A DNA stretch of 64,000 nt from Ancylostoma caninum. Its lineage: Eukaryota > Nematoda > Chromadorea > Rhabditida > Ancylostomatidae. The notes beneath the pieces are model-generated. The model was not told where the DNA came from. It ran no database searches and saw nothing but the letters and a program-made list of their open reading frames with translations. The translations under genes were made by a program, and so were the position numbers. How positions within the stretch are numbered: the stretch's first letter is position 1; every line of letters begins with the position of its first letter. This document shows, piece after piece, positions 1 through 14,066 of this stretch. The DNA lies in NCBI GenBank assembly GCA_037903475.1, contig JBAJFG010000565.1, positions 62,001 through 126,000 of the forward strand, written 5' to 3'.

Positions 1-256
1 AAGGGCTTCATAACTCCATAGTAGAAAGAAGAAATTCTTTGCTGTTTTTGATAATAGATATAAGGTTCGCGGAAATCCATGATGTTTTTAATGTTTTCGT
101 CGTTCTGAAATTTGTCTCATTGCTTAGTTAAAATGCGTATGGCACATCAAAATCGCAATCGTTGCGTTCTTCCCATTTATCTTTTCTGAACGCAAATGTG
201 AAGCTACGTTGTAGAACAGAATGAAAGCGGTGAAATACTCAGATAAACCACGTATA
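1..256. other. Unassigned leading sequence
   Basis: AT-rich sequence with no recognisable gene. It leads into the foldback repeat that starts at 257. Open frames here run into the GC-rich repeat arm and show no protein family signal. Confidence 0.5.
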
Positions 257-522
257 GTGGGCGTCAATGGCGGTGGCCCATCCGCGGCCTCGAGAAGGAC
301 GCCGCGCAGCCGCGCCGCGCGCGCCACAACCTATGTTTTCTGTTGCTGATGTGCTATTTCTAGCAACTTTTCTACCTGGTTTAAGGATTTTCGACTGAAT
401 CGGGAAGAAAGGCGCTTAGGAATAGCATTCCGGCAGCACACGACGCCGATCCCAGTGCGCGCGGCGCGGTTGCGCGGCGTCCTCCTCGAGGCCGCAGATG
501 GGCCACCGTCATTGACGTCCAC
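257..522. repeat. Foldback (inverted) repeat, GC-rich arms
   Basis: Two GC-rich arms of about 70 bp (257-327 and 455-522) are near-perfect reverse complements, separated by about 127 bp. Both carry the GCGGCCTCGAG-type core and the GTCAATG/CATTGAC outer edge. The reading frames that cross each arm (RGVLLEAADG-like on the minus strand) are a by-product of the repeat. A diverged piece of the same sequence recurs at 63790-63835, so this is a dispersed family, probably a MITE or foldback element. No target-site duplication was identified. Confidence 0.7.
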
Positions 523-2722
<2,200 letters not shown>

Positions 2723-3106
2723 TATACATACATATATCGTAATTTAGGGCAATTTCTGTACTTCTACGTTTATGTTACTGTAAGGAATACAGAGAAAACG
2801 TGTACTTTGTCTAGAAAAAGACAGTGTGCAGCGAAATAATGTTGATTTCCGTGATCGGCATATCGAATAACCCCACCAATGAATTCGACTTTCTTGATCA
2901 GCCTTCAAAATAGGTCCTGTTAACAATGATTGGGCGGAAACTATGACAATGAGGTCCTTGAACTATTATAGAACTAGCTAAATTTTCTAAGTTTTGGCTT
3001 TCCACGAACAAAACCTTGATGAAACTGTGCATACTGAGAGAGCGATAGGTAGACTGATCATCAACTCGACATCAAAAACTGCAAAAGTTTGGGGAAAAAA
3101 CTCTTT
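2723..3106. other. Between the Helitron-like end and the RRM gene
   Basis: No recognisable feature. The sequence could include the 3' untranslated region of the minus-strand RRM gene, which reads toward it, but no clear polyadenylation signal was fixed. Confidence 0.3.
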
Positions 3107-3398
3107 TCAACTTTTCAGGATTGTGGATGTGGCATACGTGCATATCATTGTAAGCAATGTAGGTACTGAAACTACCGTGATTGCAGCTGACTGATCAGCA
3201 ACTGGAGTCGCATGGATAGGCAGAGCAGGCGAAGGAGCGAAGTAGGCGATCGGCAGAGCTGGCACCAAAGAAGAAGGACCAGGTGTGTTTGCGACAGGGG
3301 TATTCGCAGGAGTGAGAAGAGGCATGTCGAGGACTGGCGGAGTAAACAGAGGAGCTTCTATTTGTCGCAGAGGAAACCCTTCGAAGCTGTGCGTTGAA
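3107..3398 (-). CDS. RRM gene exon: Pro/Ala-rich tail
   Basis: Acceptor CATTTCAG; one base completes the split codon, giving a 51-nt intron upstream. The tail is rich in Pro, Ala, Leu and Thr with PALPI and TPVA-type repeats, like the disordered tails of hnRNP R-family proteins. The frame stops at 3107. However, a GTAGTT donor-like site at about 3177 could instead splice to an unseen exon, so the C terminus is provisional. Confidence 0.6.
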
Positions 3399-6300
3399 CT
3401 GAAATGAATCAATGCTTGTAGATCTCTACTGGAAAGCATCATTTCTTACATTGGATGTTGGAGAACGTGCTGTGGAATTGACAAAAGCTGATGTCTGCCC
3501 GCTGGTGGTGTCCTCTTCGCGCGCCGTCCAGGAGGAGGAGGACGAGCCCAACAGACTTCCAGACGACTCCCGTTCTGAATTGGTCCTGCTTCAGTTGTTT
3601 TCTGGGTGGTGTAAGAATTTTGCACTTATTGCCAGTGAGGATTTTGTACCAGCATTGCTCCGTTCAGCTTTTCTAAAGCTGCTTCCGCTTGAGCTCTTTT
3701 GTGAAAACGTATGAACCCGTATGTCCGTTGAATCTTCACTCGAGCCACACCCTGGAATGTAGAGCACCAATAATGGTGGATTCCAACCTTTCAAATGATT
3801 TTAAGGATTTATCGCCAATGGAAAATTATTTAAGAACTCACGGCTTCTTCCGCTCCGAATAATTGTTTGAGGGCATATTCCGACGTACCTGGTGCTATAT
3901 TCCTTATGAACAAATTAGCTACCTGCAAAATCACCCCGTGAAAATTCCATTATGAAGTGTACGTTCCTTTTCATTGAATAGTGAAAGGTATTATATCATA
4001 TAAAATATCTGCGCGGGGCAGTACCTCGTAATAATTGCTATCCAGTGACAATATTTCACTCTCTTACTCAAAAAATCTTTCCTTCATTAGAAGGCACCAC
4101 ATTAGCACCAATCTGCTTCGATAAACAGCAAAATCTCCTCCTTCGCTAATAATTATCTGTTTTTTTTTCAATTTAAATCAGAACAAGAAGAAGAAGTAGG
4201 TGCATATACAGGGAACGTCAATCATGATTGCACCGCTCACACTGGATGCACCGTGCCCATTTATGGTGTTTAGAAAGGGGGACATAACATCTTCTGGAAA
4301 AAAAATGTGACACTTGCCGTCTTCATAATTTCTGCGGATACAGTGTGTTCTGCTCGTGCCCAGTCCACCGTCAGTGCTCTACCTCCCATCTGAAAAAATG
4401 ATTTCGATTTCTTTTCTTTGACATTTGAATATATAATACACATCAATCAGGGGTGAAAAGCAGCTGCAGGGGAACCCTATAAATTATCATAGATCATAAA
4501 TTATCATAGGCATCACCCTAGAAGTCCAAGCCTAGGTTTAGACTTAAGTCTGAGCCCGAGCTTAAGCATAGATTTAAGCTTAAACCAAAGGGCTTAGACG
4601 ATGTCCAAGCAAGAGTAGCTCCCTCCATCTCCTTTTCCCCTTCGCCTTGCTTCAAAGCCGTGTTGTAAATGCTATGTACCGGAAATGAAAATTCTGTTGT
4701 TTTCTTTTTTTTTAATGAAAGATGGACACGTTGCAACGTATTTCCGTGGTGCACGGCTGGGTACAGCTACTTCTGTTGATGGGTTTACTGTTTTACTCCC
4801 TTTATCTTGCACAGCTAAGAAAAATACCGGGTACGAGATAAATTCTTAATAATTCGCGTATAATTTTTAACAGAATGCGTCATACACTGGTGTGTTACGA
4901 AACCTGCAACCCGTTTGCGATAGAGAACGCCACTTCTTCAACAGAGGTCTGTTACGTCATGCAGGTACGGATGAGAGAAGATATGGCGGGGAGTACTGTA
5001 TATTTTCATTTCATTGAGGCGTAGAAGACTCCAACTACATTTGAACACATAGAAAAAATCCAGAATATAAAGAAATGATTCCCTAAACGGTAACATACTT
5101 ATTCACATTAGGCAAGATGGAATTGTTGGACCTGCTCACAATCAGTTTGCTCGTATCCTTTTTTATTCCAGCACCGGTTTCACACAATTTGCTGCTGATA
5201 CCGATATATAAAGCTCAAACCGATATTTAATCGAGAGTGGAGTAGTGGTGGCACGTGAAGGCGTGACGTTTTTCATTGTTTGGAATACGCGTAATTTGGT
5301 GTTTACCATTCATCTCTAACAGGAGAAAGCACAAACCTAGGCTGCCATCACGCAACGGGACCTATATAGTTAGAATGCCTGTACAACATGATATTACAGG
5401 CTATATTTGAAATCTGCTAAATGACTTATGGAAGCTCAGAATTACCACAGAAAACCGAGAAAAATTTCCGATTTCGGCAGGAAAATGGCAAATAATGTTG
5501 ATGTTCATGCAAAATAATGTTGTTAATCATGATTAGTGTCTGAAAATACCCTTATGTACAGAAATTGGGAAGATATTGCGAGACCCCGTAACTACCCTAT
5601 ATCCACTGCTGTGTTCTAAGTGTGCACCCTACATGTGCACTGCCCTATGTTGTGTCCGTGCGAAAAAGGCATGACTCCTGATGGAGAGAAGGTTCGCGAG
5701 AGGAAAACTGATTTGAAATCAGCGTCGGGAGCTGCACACGGTAGTCCACACATCGTCACGGAAGGAACGGAAGGAATGCCACACTGCCGGAGTATCTTTA
5801 CCTTATCAGCATGGCTGCAGGTCATCGATGCGGAACTCTGGGCTTCTGTAAACTATTTACCAAATTTCAAGAATAGCTTCTAACATCACGTTGGGCATGC
5901 TCTCTAATCAAATAGCTCTCTTTTCGGATTAGCAGCTTAATTTTGTGCGCTTCCGTTGAAGACAGGCTAAATGCGATTGATCTGGAGTGTAATAATATGG
6001 ACGCAGAACGCCTATTCCTATTTCAATACATGAGTCCTGTGGCATAGATGACATATGTGGTTTCATTGCTTACAGAATTTTTTTTTCAATCACGTCATCG
6101 ACGAAAAAAAAGACGTTGGAGGCAAAAAAAGGAATTCGTGGAAAAAAAAAGGAATTGTGAGGATTTGAAGAATATTAGAAGAGTAATTATATCGATGATT
6201 TTAGTAATAACCCATGTGACTCTGAACATTATATCTCAGATATGGCGGAAACAAATGAGAGTGAACACAGACCTTTTCGAAAATGATCTGACGAAAATTG

Positions 6301-7644
6301 GGCAGAATTGCTGTCAAAATACGTTCAAAATGGATTCCCAATCTCAACCCCATAGGATGCATGTCGAATAAATTGAGAACGGACATGGGTCCAATGGATC
6401 GGATTCAATGGCTTGCGATAAAATATTAGGCTCATTGTTTTTGGAATGACAACAGAAAAGAAGAAAAAAAGGAGAAAAAAGAGGTGAAATATGAAAACCA
6501 AGCGTTGATCATACAGAGACGTGTTGCGCTAAGGATGAGAGATAGTTGTGCGAGAAAAAGGAGAAACACCTGCATGTATGATTCATTGCTGATCTGAGTT
6601 GGCACACATTGAAGAATTATTAATAAGAAATATGTAGGTGCGTATCACCGCTCATGAGTGCCCGGAACTCACTGGAAGAAGGGTTACAAACATTTCACAA
6701 ATACTCTTCGCTTCTTCTGTGAAACTCTTGCTTCACCAGCGTACAAAGAAGCAGAGTGCAGGAAAAATGAGTCCCCTAGAAATGTTCACTTCTTCATAAA
6801 TTTTTTGTGACTTACGCGTGGTCTGTCTCATCTTATTTGACACCTAAAAGAAAACAAATGAAATAAAAGAGACAGAATTAATAAGAGGGCGGCGTGGATA
6901 TTTTGGAGCATACGACTACTCTTTTGGGGCAGTGAAGGAACTGGATGAGCAAATTAAACCTTCTCCAGCGATGAAGTAGGTGTTCTCCAAGGACGGATAA
7001 AATATGTCGGTTTCTTGTGCCTCGGGAATGCTTTAGAGTAACGTATGGAGGCATAGGCTCACATCAGCGAACAAGATGTCCTTGTTCTGATGTATGAGGG
7101 ATTGCATTATACATTCCAATGAGATGGATTAGGACCAAAGAGTGAATGAAAGTATACATATAGGCATGAGGCTTCAATTAAATTAAAAGGAATAGCTGGT
7201 AGCCTAAGAGTCAGAATGTCACCATGGACGTGTATTACATAAAATGGAGCCTTCTATAGACAGATTTTTTCAAATTCTAGCTCTTCCATAAGTAGAAGAA
7301 AATCTTAGGCACAATCAGATCCTCCCTCCTCCAATTTCTCTTCGCAGATCACAAGTTATCAAGACGAGACTGTAATCAAAAAATTTGTCGAATCTAGCAC
7401 TAACCAATAAGTTACACCAGCAGGAGACTCCTGCAGTGAAATAGGTACTATTTTATTCATTTTTTCTCCCTCCCCTGTTCAATCTCACCTTCACCGGTGA
7501 ACTCAGGAGTTTTTCCTTCGCACGAACTGCCGCTCCGACATCGGCAAAGCTGACAAAAGCGAATCCTCGATTCCTCACAAGGGGGCTGCCTTCGGCGTAC
7601 GCGTCGATGGACGTGGCATCAGGAAGCAGGCCCCGAAGAAAGGA
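3107..7644 (-). CDS. hnRNP R/Q (A1CF/RBM46/47-type) RRM protein, partial
   Basis: This RNA-binding protein gene is assembled from six minus-strand exons: 7489-7644, 4318-4389, 3842-3922, 3650-3751, 3450-3574 and 3107-3398. All junction phases agree. The exons give the end of one RRM (RNP1 RGFAFVSF, then LTVDWARAE, as in the hnRNP R family RRM2 that ends AVDWAEPE). A complete third RRM follows (RNP2 LFIRNIAPG; RNP1 TYGFIRFH; end LNGSRLEVCWARPP), then a Pro-rich tail. The short link between the two RRMs is typical of this family. RRM1 and the start codon were not found and should lie above 7644. The exact paralogue cannot be decided. Likely roles, by family, are mRNA splicing, editing or stability control. 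Confidence 0.75.
3450..3574 (-). CDS. RRM gene exon: RRM3 end and basic linker
   Basis: 41 codons plus two bases. The acceptor is CCAATTCAG and the donor AAT|GTAAGA. The start, NGSRLEVCWARPPPP, is the last RRM strand. A basic GRRAKR stretch follows and could serve in nuclear import or RNA contact. Upstream it is separated from the RNP1 exon by a 75-nt intron. Confidence 0.75.
3650..3751 (-). CDS. RRM gene exon: RRM3 core (RNP1)
   Basis: 34 codons, phase 0, from acceptor ATTCCAG to donor CTG|GTACAA. It contains VARVKI, then RNP1 TYGFIRFH and the helix ALEKLNG. The aromatic RNP1 positions that stack on RNA are present. Confidence 0.78.
3842..3922 (-). CDS. RRM gene exon: RRM3 start (RNP2)
   Basis: 27 codons, phase 0, between acceptor TTTTGCAG and donor GCC|GTGAGT. 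The RNP2 strand is LFIRNIAPG, followed by a first helix ending FGAEEA. Confidence 0.75.
4318..4389 (-). CDS. RRM gene exon: RRM2 end, GC donor
   Basis: 24 codons, phase 0. The acceptor is TTTTTTCAG. The peptide contains LTVDWARAE, matching the final strand of RRM2 in the hnRNP R family. The 3' junction that keeps the reading frame and family alignment uses ACG|GCAAGT, a GC-AG intron. Confidence 0.72.
4390..7488 (-). other. 3.1-kb intron of the RRM gene
   Basis: This separates the RRM2 core exon from the RRM2 end exon. Apart from A-rich and low-complexity sequence around 6060-6160 and 6430-6490, nothing was recognised. A 34-nt exon-like segment near 6800-6850 was considered and set aside. Confidence 0.5.
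7489..7644 (-). CDS. RRM gene exon: RRM2 core
   Basis: 52 codons in phase 0, from acceptor TTTTAG to donor AAG|GTGAGA. It carries the RNP1 octamer RGFAFVSF preceded by VRN, and then the helix-2 region ending KLLSSPVK. Joining it directly to the 4318-4389 exon gives the spacing expected for the hnRNP R family RRM2 end. Confidence 0.75.
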
Positions 7645-10600
7645 CTAAAACATAATTCTACATATGTGAAATAGCACAACAGTTAGGATCGCATAACGTA
7701 TTAGATATCAAGCATGGATCCATGTGGCTACATGAAATAGATTCACACGGATATTCGAATATTCGATCAATTCAATTAATCGGTTTTCAGACGGAGCCGT
7801 TATTCTAAACAACTCATTAATTCAGCCTTCCAAAGGGATGATTAATACGAGTTCGGTCTCCTTTCACTTATTCGGTACCTTTCAGAAACAGCTCATTTGA
7901 ATAATTCGACCATTCGGGCTTTCTGTTATAGAGATGATTGTGTTCGAAGTATTCATTCAATCGGAGTATCGGAAGAGGGCTACATTCGACTATTTATTCT
8001 GTCGATTCAACGAAAACCACTGGTATCAAACCAACACTAGATTGAGATGTCATAGAAGCGGGTGTTCTATTTTTAAATCCACATCATTCGAAATATGCAT
8101 TTCTTCAGTTTTTCAAGGAAAAGGTTTTTTTAAGGATTCATCCCAACTAATTATTCATTTGGTGATCAAGAAAGTTCAATATTTGCGTAAGTTGTTTATT
8201 AACATGTTTGAGAAAGCGCGATTCGAATGATTCAAGAATGCGAATCTTACAGAGAAAACCATTTTTTTCAAAACACTTTCATTTTGAGCAGTTGAGGACC
8301 CTTGATCTCTAAAAAATTCAAAAATCTCTTTCATAACATTAAAAAAAGCGGATGACCTCATGTAAAGAAGTTGTGCTCGAGTCCAAATATCTGGCTTAAG
8401 AAATTCAAGTGCTCGAAAAAGAGAAGGAGCAGTCCAGCCTAAATAAGAAGATGCAAACGACTTGAAGGCTTTCTCTTCTCGCAAGTATTCAAGTACTCGA
8501 ATAGATTCCTAGGTACTAATCAAACTGAGTGAGCTGTCAAGTTTTCGTTTGGTCTTGGCTGAACTTTTATTGCTGAATTGCCATCGAATTTCTCTAAGAT
8601 TCAAGCCACAAACCTGTTGAATAGTTTTGGTTGAGAGAGGTCACGATTAAAAAAAAGATGAAGTAGAAAAGGTCATAAAGTGTGAGGTACCTCCACCCGT
8701 TTAGGCTCCCAGTCGCGCCTAATTTCTCCAATGAATAGTCTATCACGGTGTTCCACTGGTGCTGTAAGAAGGAGATCCCTTCACTGAATGTACCCGTCGT
8801 CTTGAATGAACAACCTACCTTCTCCTTTCTGCATTTTTCCTCAGCATTAGTTAGCAAAAAATCAATCGACAAAGCAGTTTGGCTAAAAATCACTTGTCAG
8901 AAGAGCTGAATAAATCTGAAGAATTCGGTTGTTCACCTGTGAAGCTCTCAGCAAGACCTACGTGTACTGCTATACAACTGCCATCGCTTCGAGGTATCAC
9001 TGAAACGGATCACTAAAGTAGATGGACAATCCAGTTGTGGATGAATAAGCTACTAAATATCGATTCGGAGCCACCAGCGTTACATGGTCTTGCAATAATT
9101 TATACCTTACGCATGATAAATTTCACCTACACGCACTCCCACATATCTAATGACACGAAAGGAAATATTGATCACTGGTAAATCTGTTGAAGTAGGGCTG
9201 AACTCAAGTAGAGAAGATCTCACTAGTAATTCCAAAATTAGAAACTGTAGATGACTTCTCAAAAGTGAAATATTAAGAGAAGCTCTTCTAGAGCAAATAT
9301 GTCGAAGAATAGCTTGCATGAGCAATGAATGATACATTTTCACGGCTTTTCCTCTCGGAGATGAAGCGATAACAAGGGAAAACATCGGCTACTCCGTCGG
9401 CTGTGAAAAAGGTGCTTGCTGATTCAGCACAGACCAGCTTTCCACAGCACACAGTCAGCTGCGCAGCTGGAATTTCGTCCTCACGTGATGAAGAACGTCT
9501 CTCATGCCTGAAAATGAGAAAGCTTCACTTAAGACCCCCACTTCTGATGAATGTGAGGGGTTTGTGACGCTATACCTAAAAGGAGTACTTTCGTAGGAAC
9601 CAATGCGTCATGTGCTCGATTTTTTTTCAGAATACGGACGCTGGGAATAAATTTCATCGTGCTGCGCATCGTGGTAATGTCCTGGGCGTTGTTGGCTCTG
9701 AGCCCAATCTATTAGATTCCTCGGAAAGTTTGCGTAGTATATCGAAACATGAAAACGTCTCCACAAAAAAAAAACTTAGATCTGTTTTCTTTTTCTCCAG
9801 AGTCTTTCCACAAAATTCGCCTACACAAGTAAGGTAGCCGAAAGCCGAAAGTATATGCGTAAAAAGGTACACAAGTTTTCCTTTCATAACTAGTTCCTTT
9901 CTTTTATTGCGACCGGTGAGCAAGTATATGGAAATTCTGTTTTACAAGGAAAAATCCCGAGATAGTCTCTTTTGAACTTGGGTAGGCTGTCATATGGCGC
10001 GATTTTTAGGATGGTACCATTGGTAGACGTGATCTGCGCGCTCTCCTACCACCCAGTTTAGTGTCTCGTGTAACGGTTTGTCTTGATCTGCTTGACAAGG
10101 CATCTCGTCCATCCATCATCCGACCGTGAAGAAGAATGGTGAACTGAAGGTACTAGTGGTTTTCAGGCTGTACGGATGAAAGAACATTTCGCACATCAAC
10201 CTTATTTAAATTGCAAGTGGACGTACTGTCGAAACAACAAAATTCTTACGGGTGTCAATGAGAACGCTGTCTAACAACAAGCTTTTTGGAGCTCATATTG
10301 AAAGTTGAGCAGTTCAGGTCAAGTTAGACTCCGTAAAAGTTGGTTTTTTATGTTTTTTTTTTCGTCAAGCCCTATCAGTTCCATGTATATAAAAGTGCAG
10401 CGCATATATTATAGAATTAGAACCTAATTACAAGGATTCGTTACGTAGAGGCATCTGCAATTCTGTACGCTTCCTTCCAGGATGGGATAATGGCTGGAAG
10501 GTGAGTTGCCCTGGGCATGTCCACACAAACCGCGACGCGAGACAATACATCGAGGAGTAGAAAAAAACCACAGGCAGACTAAAATCCGTCAATTTGTGGT

Positions 10601-11232
10601 GAGATCATGTATGAAACGGGAATCTAGAAACACTTACAATTGAAAATAAACAGAAGCGCCCATCGAGATGGACGCTTTCAACTCTGGTCGGCGTATGCAC
10701 CACAGACAGGTTGCTGTGGCCAGATAAAAGATGGCTTCTGAATGTTGGTTGACGAAAAGACCGCAGAAGTACCTAAAGGGAACACTACACTGCGTTTCAT
10801 GACTAGACGACCACTTTATTTTTTGCAGCTGTGGGCGATGCAACAACTTTGGAATTTTTCTATGGTTGCAAGAGATTCAGCGGACAAAATAAAGATAGAG
10901 CTTGAGTTTCTACACCGCACACTTATCTCATGACTTTTAAAATGCGGTGTTACAGTTTTTCCCACGTTTCATATCTATACGTCTACTAACGAATAACGAA
11001 AATTGATGGAAACTTGTTGCCTCAGCTTGTGTGTTTGCAAGGATGGCAAATGGTGGGTTTCACATTCGCCTCAATATCCGTCACGGTACATCCTCAAGCA
11101 CAAAGAAGAAAGCTCAGTTCTGGCCTCTAAACGATACAGGACTGAGTGGTTGAGTCATCGGGAGGCTTGTTCCACTTACTGCCGCGTTCCCACTTGTTTG
11201 CGAAACTCTGATGGATAAGAAGAATACCAGAA
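7645..11232. other. Unassigned; ATTCGA-rich patch at 7740-8510
   Basis: No confident exon. Between about 7740 and 8510 the pentamers TTCGA/TCGAA recur about ten times in AT-rich sequence, with weak mirrored similarity of the two ends, possibly an old MITE. The missing 5' exons of the RRM gene should lie in or above this interval but were not recognised. Confidence 0.35.
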
Positions 11233-11915
11233 GCCGAAGCGTCTCACAGCTCATGACGCGAGAAAGACCTGCAGGCAAGTCTCCAGTAGTTGCTTGTCAC
11301 TCAACCAGATCCGAGCAGATGTGAAACTCCCTGTCTCAAGAGCATGGTGTGAAGAGCGCTACATAGCAACGGAAATGTTGTAAGAGAAGTTACGAAGAAC
11401 TATCCACATCTGATTTTTTTAAAAGACGACTCAGCAAGAATTCGTTCGATGGAAAATGACAACAGATTCGAGCAAACCAGTGATAATTCTTTAAGTCGGA
11501 GTGGTACGAAAGGGACGGACCAGAGGATAGCCCTCGTTCCGGGTCGCATAGACTCGACGGAGTGCCAGACACTGCATAGGCATTCACTTCCACTCGTCTA
11601 CAGAAGTATACCGTCCCATAGGTCAACGCCAAAGTGCATGCCAGCCAGGCAAACCAAAAGCTGGTTTTCAGAGAACAGAGCGAACGTCATGGACTGGCCC
11701 ACATGCAGACCGGACCTGAACTCAATGGAGAATTTGTCGAGCGTCCTAGCACAAAGAGTTTACTGCAGTTGTTGAGCTGAAGACCACAACCATTAACGCG
11801 TGGGAAGATGTAGAGAACGATTTCTCCAAGAATCTGATGAATAGTATGCTGAATCGCCTCTTTGAAGCGGTTTCCAACCCAAGAGGGCCGATCGCCCATT
11901 ACATTAGCTGTAAAT
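11233..11915 (+). pseudogene. Tc1-family transposase relic
   Basis: Several frames together give Tc1 transposase landmarks in order. An N-terminal HTH region (KRLTAHDARKT... LNQIRADVKLPVSRAW) is followed by WFSENRANVMDWPTCRPDLN at about 11660-11720, where the family has NVMDWPxxSPDLNPIEN. The family C terminus follows (VELKTTTINAWEDV...NRLFEAV). At least three frame changes and internal stops show it is dead. Residues before the catalytic Asp/Glu block are eroded. Terminal inverted repeats were not found. Confidence 0.75.
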
Positions 11916-12158
11916 GGTGTTGTTTCATCGCTAGATTCAAAAGGAGATTGAATTATCCACAAGTGGTCGTATTGTTATGAAACTGAGGAAATTAATAAAT
12001 TCGAAATTAAAACTTAAGAGAAAAAGTAGCTCAATAAAAATTGGTGCTCGGAGGTTACTCTTATCTCTAAATCTGATGGATGGAACAGAAAAGTCTTTCT
12101 TGGCTGCATCTTTCAGTACTGCAAAAAATAGGGTGATAGGATAGTTATGAAACGCAGT

Positions 12159-12480
12159 GTACCATCCTCGTAGGAGATCTAAATACCCTAGTAGAACTGG
12201 CAATGAACGGGTACAGATGCCATGGAGGCTTTAGATACGGGATGAAGATGACGAGCGCATTCTGGAACATGCTGACTTTTACGACCTCCCGATCACAAAT
12301 ACAAAGTACTAAAGGCGCCCTTCTCACCCCTCTCCTTCTACAGTGGCAACGTGAAGCTTCAGATCGACTTCGTTCTCGTACAACATCGCGATCAAAAGCT
12401 CGCCATCGATGCAAAGGTTGTACCCTAAGAGGCCGTCGCTACGCAGCATCATCAGCATGAAAATCATGCCCCGAGGAGGA
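12159..12480 (+). pseudogene. RTE-type non-LTR retrotransposon, endonuclease relic
   Basis: The reading begins with an AP-endonuclease-like VGDLN motif, then NGYRCHGGFRYG. After a frame change comes LQIDFVLVQHRDQKLAIDAK, a pattern typical of RTE endonuclease ends in strongylid nematodes. Frameshifts and a stop make it non-functional. It abuts the foldback element at 12489. Confidence 0.6.
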
Positions 12481-13156
12481 TGCACGACGTTCCTCACTCA
12501 AAACCAACTGCTGCACTGTAGAGTAGAATGGGCGAGATCTGTGTGCTGCCTGAGAGCTCTCTAGGCATAGTGCAGCGGTGGTAGCCGTCGCACTTCCTAC
12601 ATGCCGCACGTTCCCGTCCGAGCATCCGTCCGGAAACTCTGAGCGACTCTTCAGTCACGGAAGAGATTCCAGTCGTACACTCACATGCATAGAAAAAGTG
12701 CGTCATTGTAGGCCATTGTGACACCTCGTGTGACCAAGTGTGTAATTGCTCAAGTTTTCGGAATAACTCCTAACTTCCTCCCATTGCTCTCACGATTTAC
12801 AAAGGGTACGGACGCACGGATACTGTTATGGTCCGTTTTTTCCAAAACCAGAGGGATTCACTGTGGCTCTGCTGGAAAAGCCAGGATGAAGGAAAGGAAA
12901 AGAGAGAAATCGAGTTGTTACCATTCAAAAGAGCAGCCTTAACTTCCTTCGTAAGAGATCCGTCTTTTTCAAAACCAGAGGGCATTCCTCGATGCAACCC
13001 CAAAGATTGTTGTGGATGCATCCATTGGTACGCCAGGTATTCTGGTTTGACCGATAACAAGCTAGGACCATCACGTTGTCCACTGAGAGATGAAGGTTAA
13101 CAGTTTAAGAAATTGGAAGATGTGAAAAATCTGTAGGAACTTTTGTCCCAAGGTCA

Positions 13157-13270
13157 TCAAAAGTATCGGCGTTGATGTTTGAGTGTTCCTCTGGACAGTC
13201 GGTGGGCCACAGAGCATGTCCTATCTGGATCAGCATTACTTGCAGGTATCACAAGTATACATCTGATGGC
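13157..13270 (-). CDS. Possible exon, unrecognised protein (part 2)
   Basis: It starts at acceptor CTGTTTTCAG and reads AIRCILVIPASNADPDR..., 37 codons and then a stop. The phase agrees with the exon at 13328-13435. No domain was identified. Confidence 0.35.
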   Translation of the reverse strand, partial: AIRCILVIPASNADPDRTCSVAHRLSRGTLKHQRRYF

Positions 13271-13327
13271 CTGAAAACAGCAGTTGCATAAAGAAGGCTT
13301 GTAAAAATTGAAAACAGCTGTAGCTAC

Positions 13328-13435
13328 CTGAGCTACTTCGTGTGGCACTAAGAGGGTATCAGTGTTGTTCAGGATAACTTCGCACCAAAATAAGCCATCC
13401 TGCATATCTCTGAGACCTTGCGGCCAACTGTGCAT
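13328..13435 (-). CDS. Possible exon, unrecognised protein (part 1)
   Basis: An open frame containing RDMQDGLFWCEVILNNTD and ending VPHEVAQ runs to a donor CAG|GTAGCT in phase 0. A 57-nt intron ending CTGTTTTCAG links it to 13157-13270. The 5' limit is uncertain: either the Met at 13435 or an acceptor such as ATATGCAG. The family was not recognised. It lies in the loop of a foldback element, so it may be a captured host fragment or chance. Confidence 0.35.
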
Positions 13436-13499
13436 CTTGCAACAGCTTCAGATGCTTCTTTCTTTGTTTTCCTCCTGAGCTTTATTTATTTATGCTATA

Positions 13500-14066
13500 C
13501 CCGAGAAGCCGTATCTTGACGTTCCCCACATTTTGAGACCACAGCACGCCCCCTCCTCCATCCACAAACCCGTATCATGCAGTTCCCTTAGCCTTCAGGC
13601 CACAGAAGATCCATACCTCTTCGGTGGACCCGAATGCTGGCGTTCTTAGAAACTGAGACACCTTTCCATCGGCATAACCGTGTCCTGGAGTCCCTTCAAC
13701 TTTTAGGCCGTAGCAGACCTATGTGCCATGGGGAGACCCGTACCTTGGCGTTCCTCACAATTCGGCGACAGCGGACTCCTACTCCATCGGCATAACCGTA
13801 TTCTGACGTTCCCACAATTTTGGACACAGCAGACTCATATTCTGACGTTCCTCACACCTGTGCCGCATCGGATCCCTTCTCCATCCATTAACAGTATCTT
13901 GTCGCTCCTCACAATTGGGTGAAAGCAAACCTCTCCTCCATCGGTATACCGCCTCCTGGGATTCCTCCACATTTTGGCCATCGCAGACCCATCGTGCATA
14001 GGTGACACGTATTCTGCCATTCCTCACACCTGGGCCACGTTGGACCCCCCCCTCCATCCGCGAACC
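13500..14066. repeat. Degenerate minisatellite, about 60-bp unit
   Basis: About nine diverged units share a skeleton: CCCGTATC(C/T)TG, GCGTTCCTCACA, then GGCCACAGCAGACCC and CTCCATC. Similar skeletons occur at 34755-35072 and 58885-59035. They define a second minisatellite class distinct from the GCGCCGGCG class. Confidence 0.75.

Noticed and set aside
6800..6850. 34-nt minus-strand exon-like segment (VSNKMRQTT)
   Set aside because: Direct joining of the exons at 7489 and 4389 already gives the expected RRM2 length; the segment would also shift the frame.
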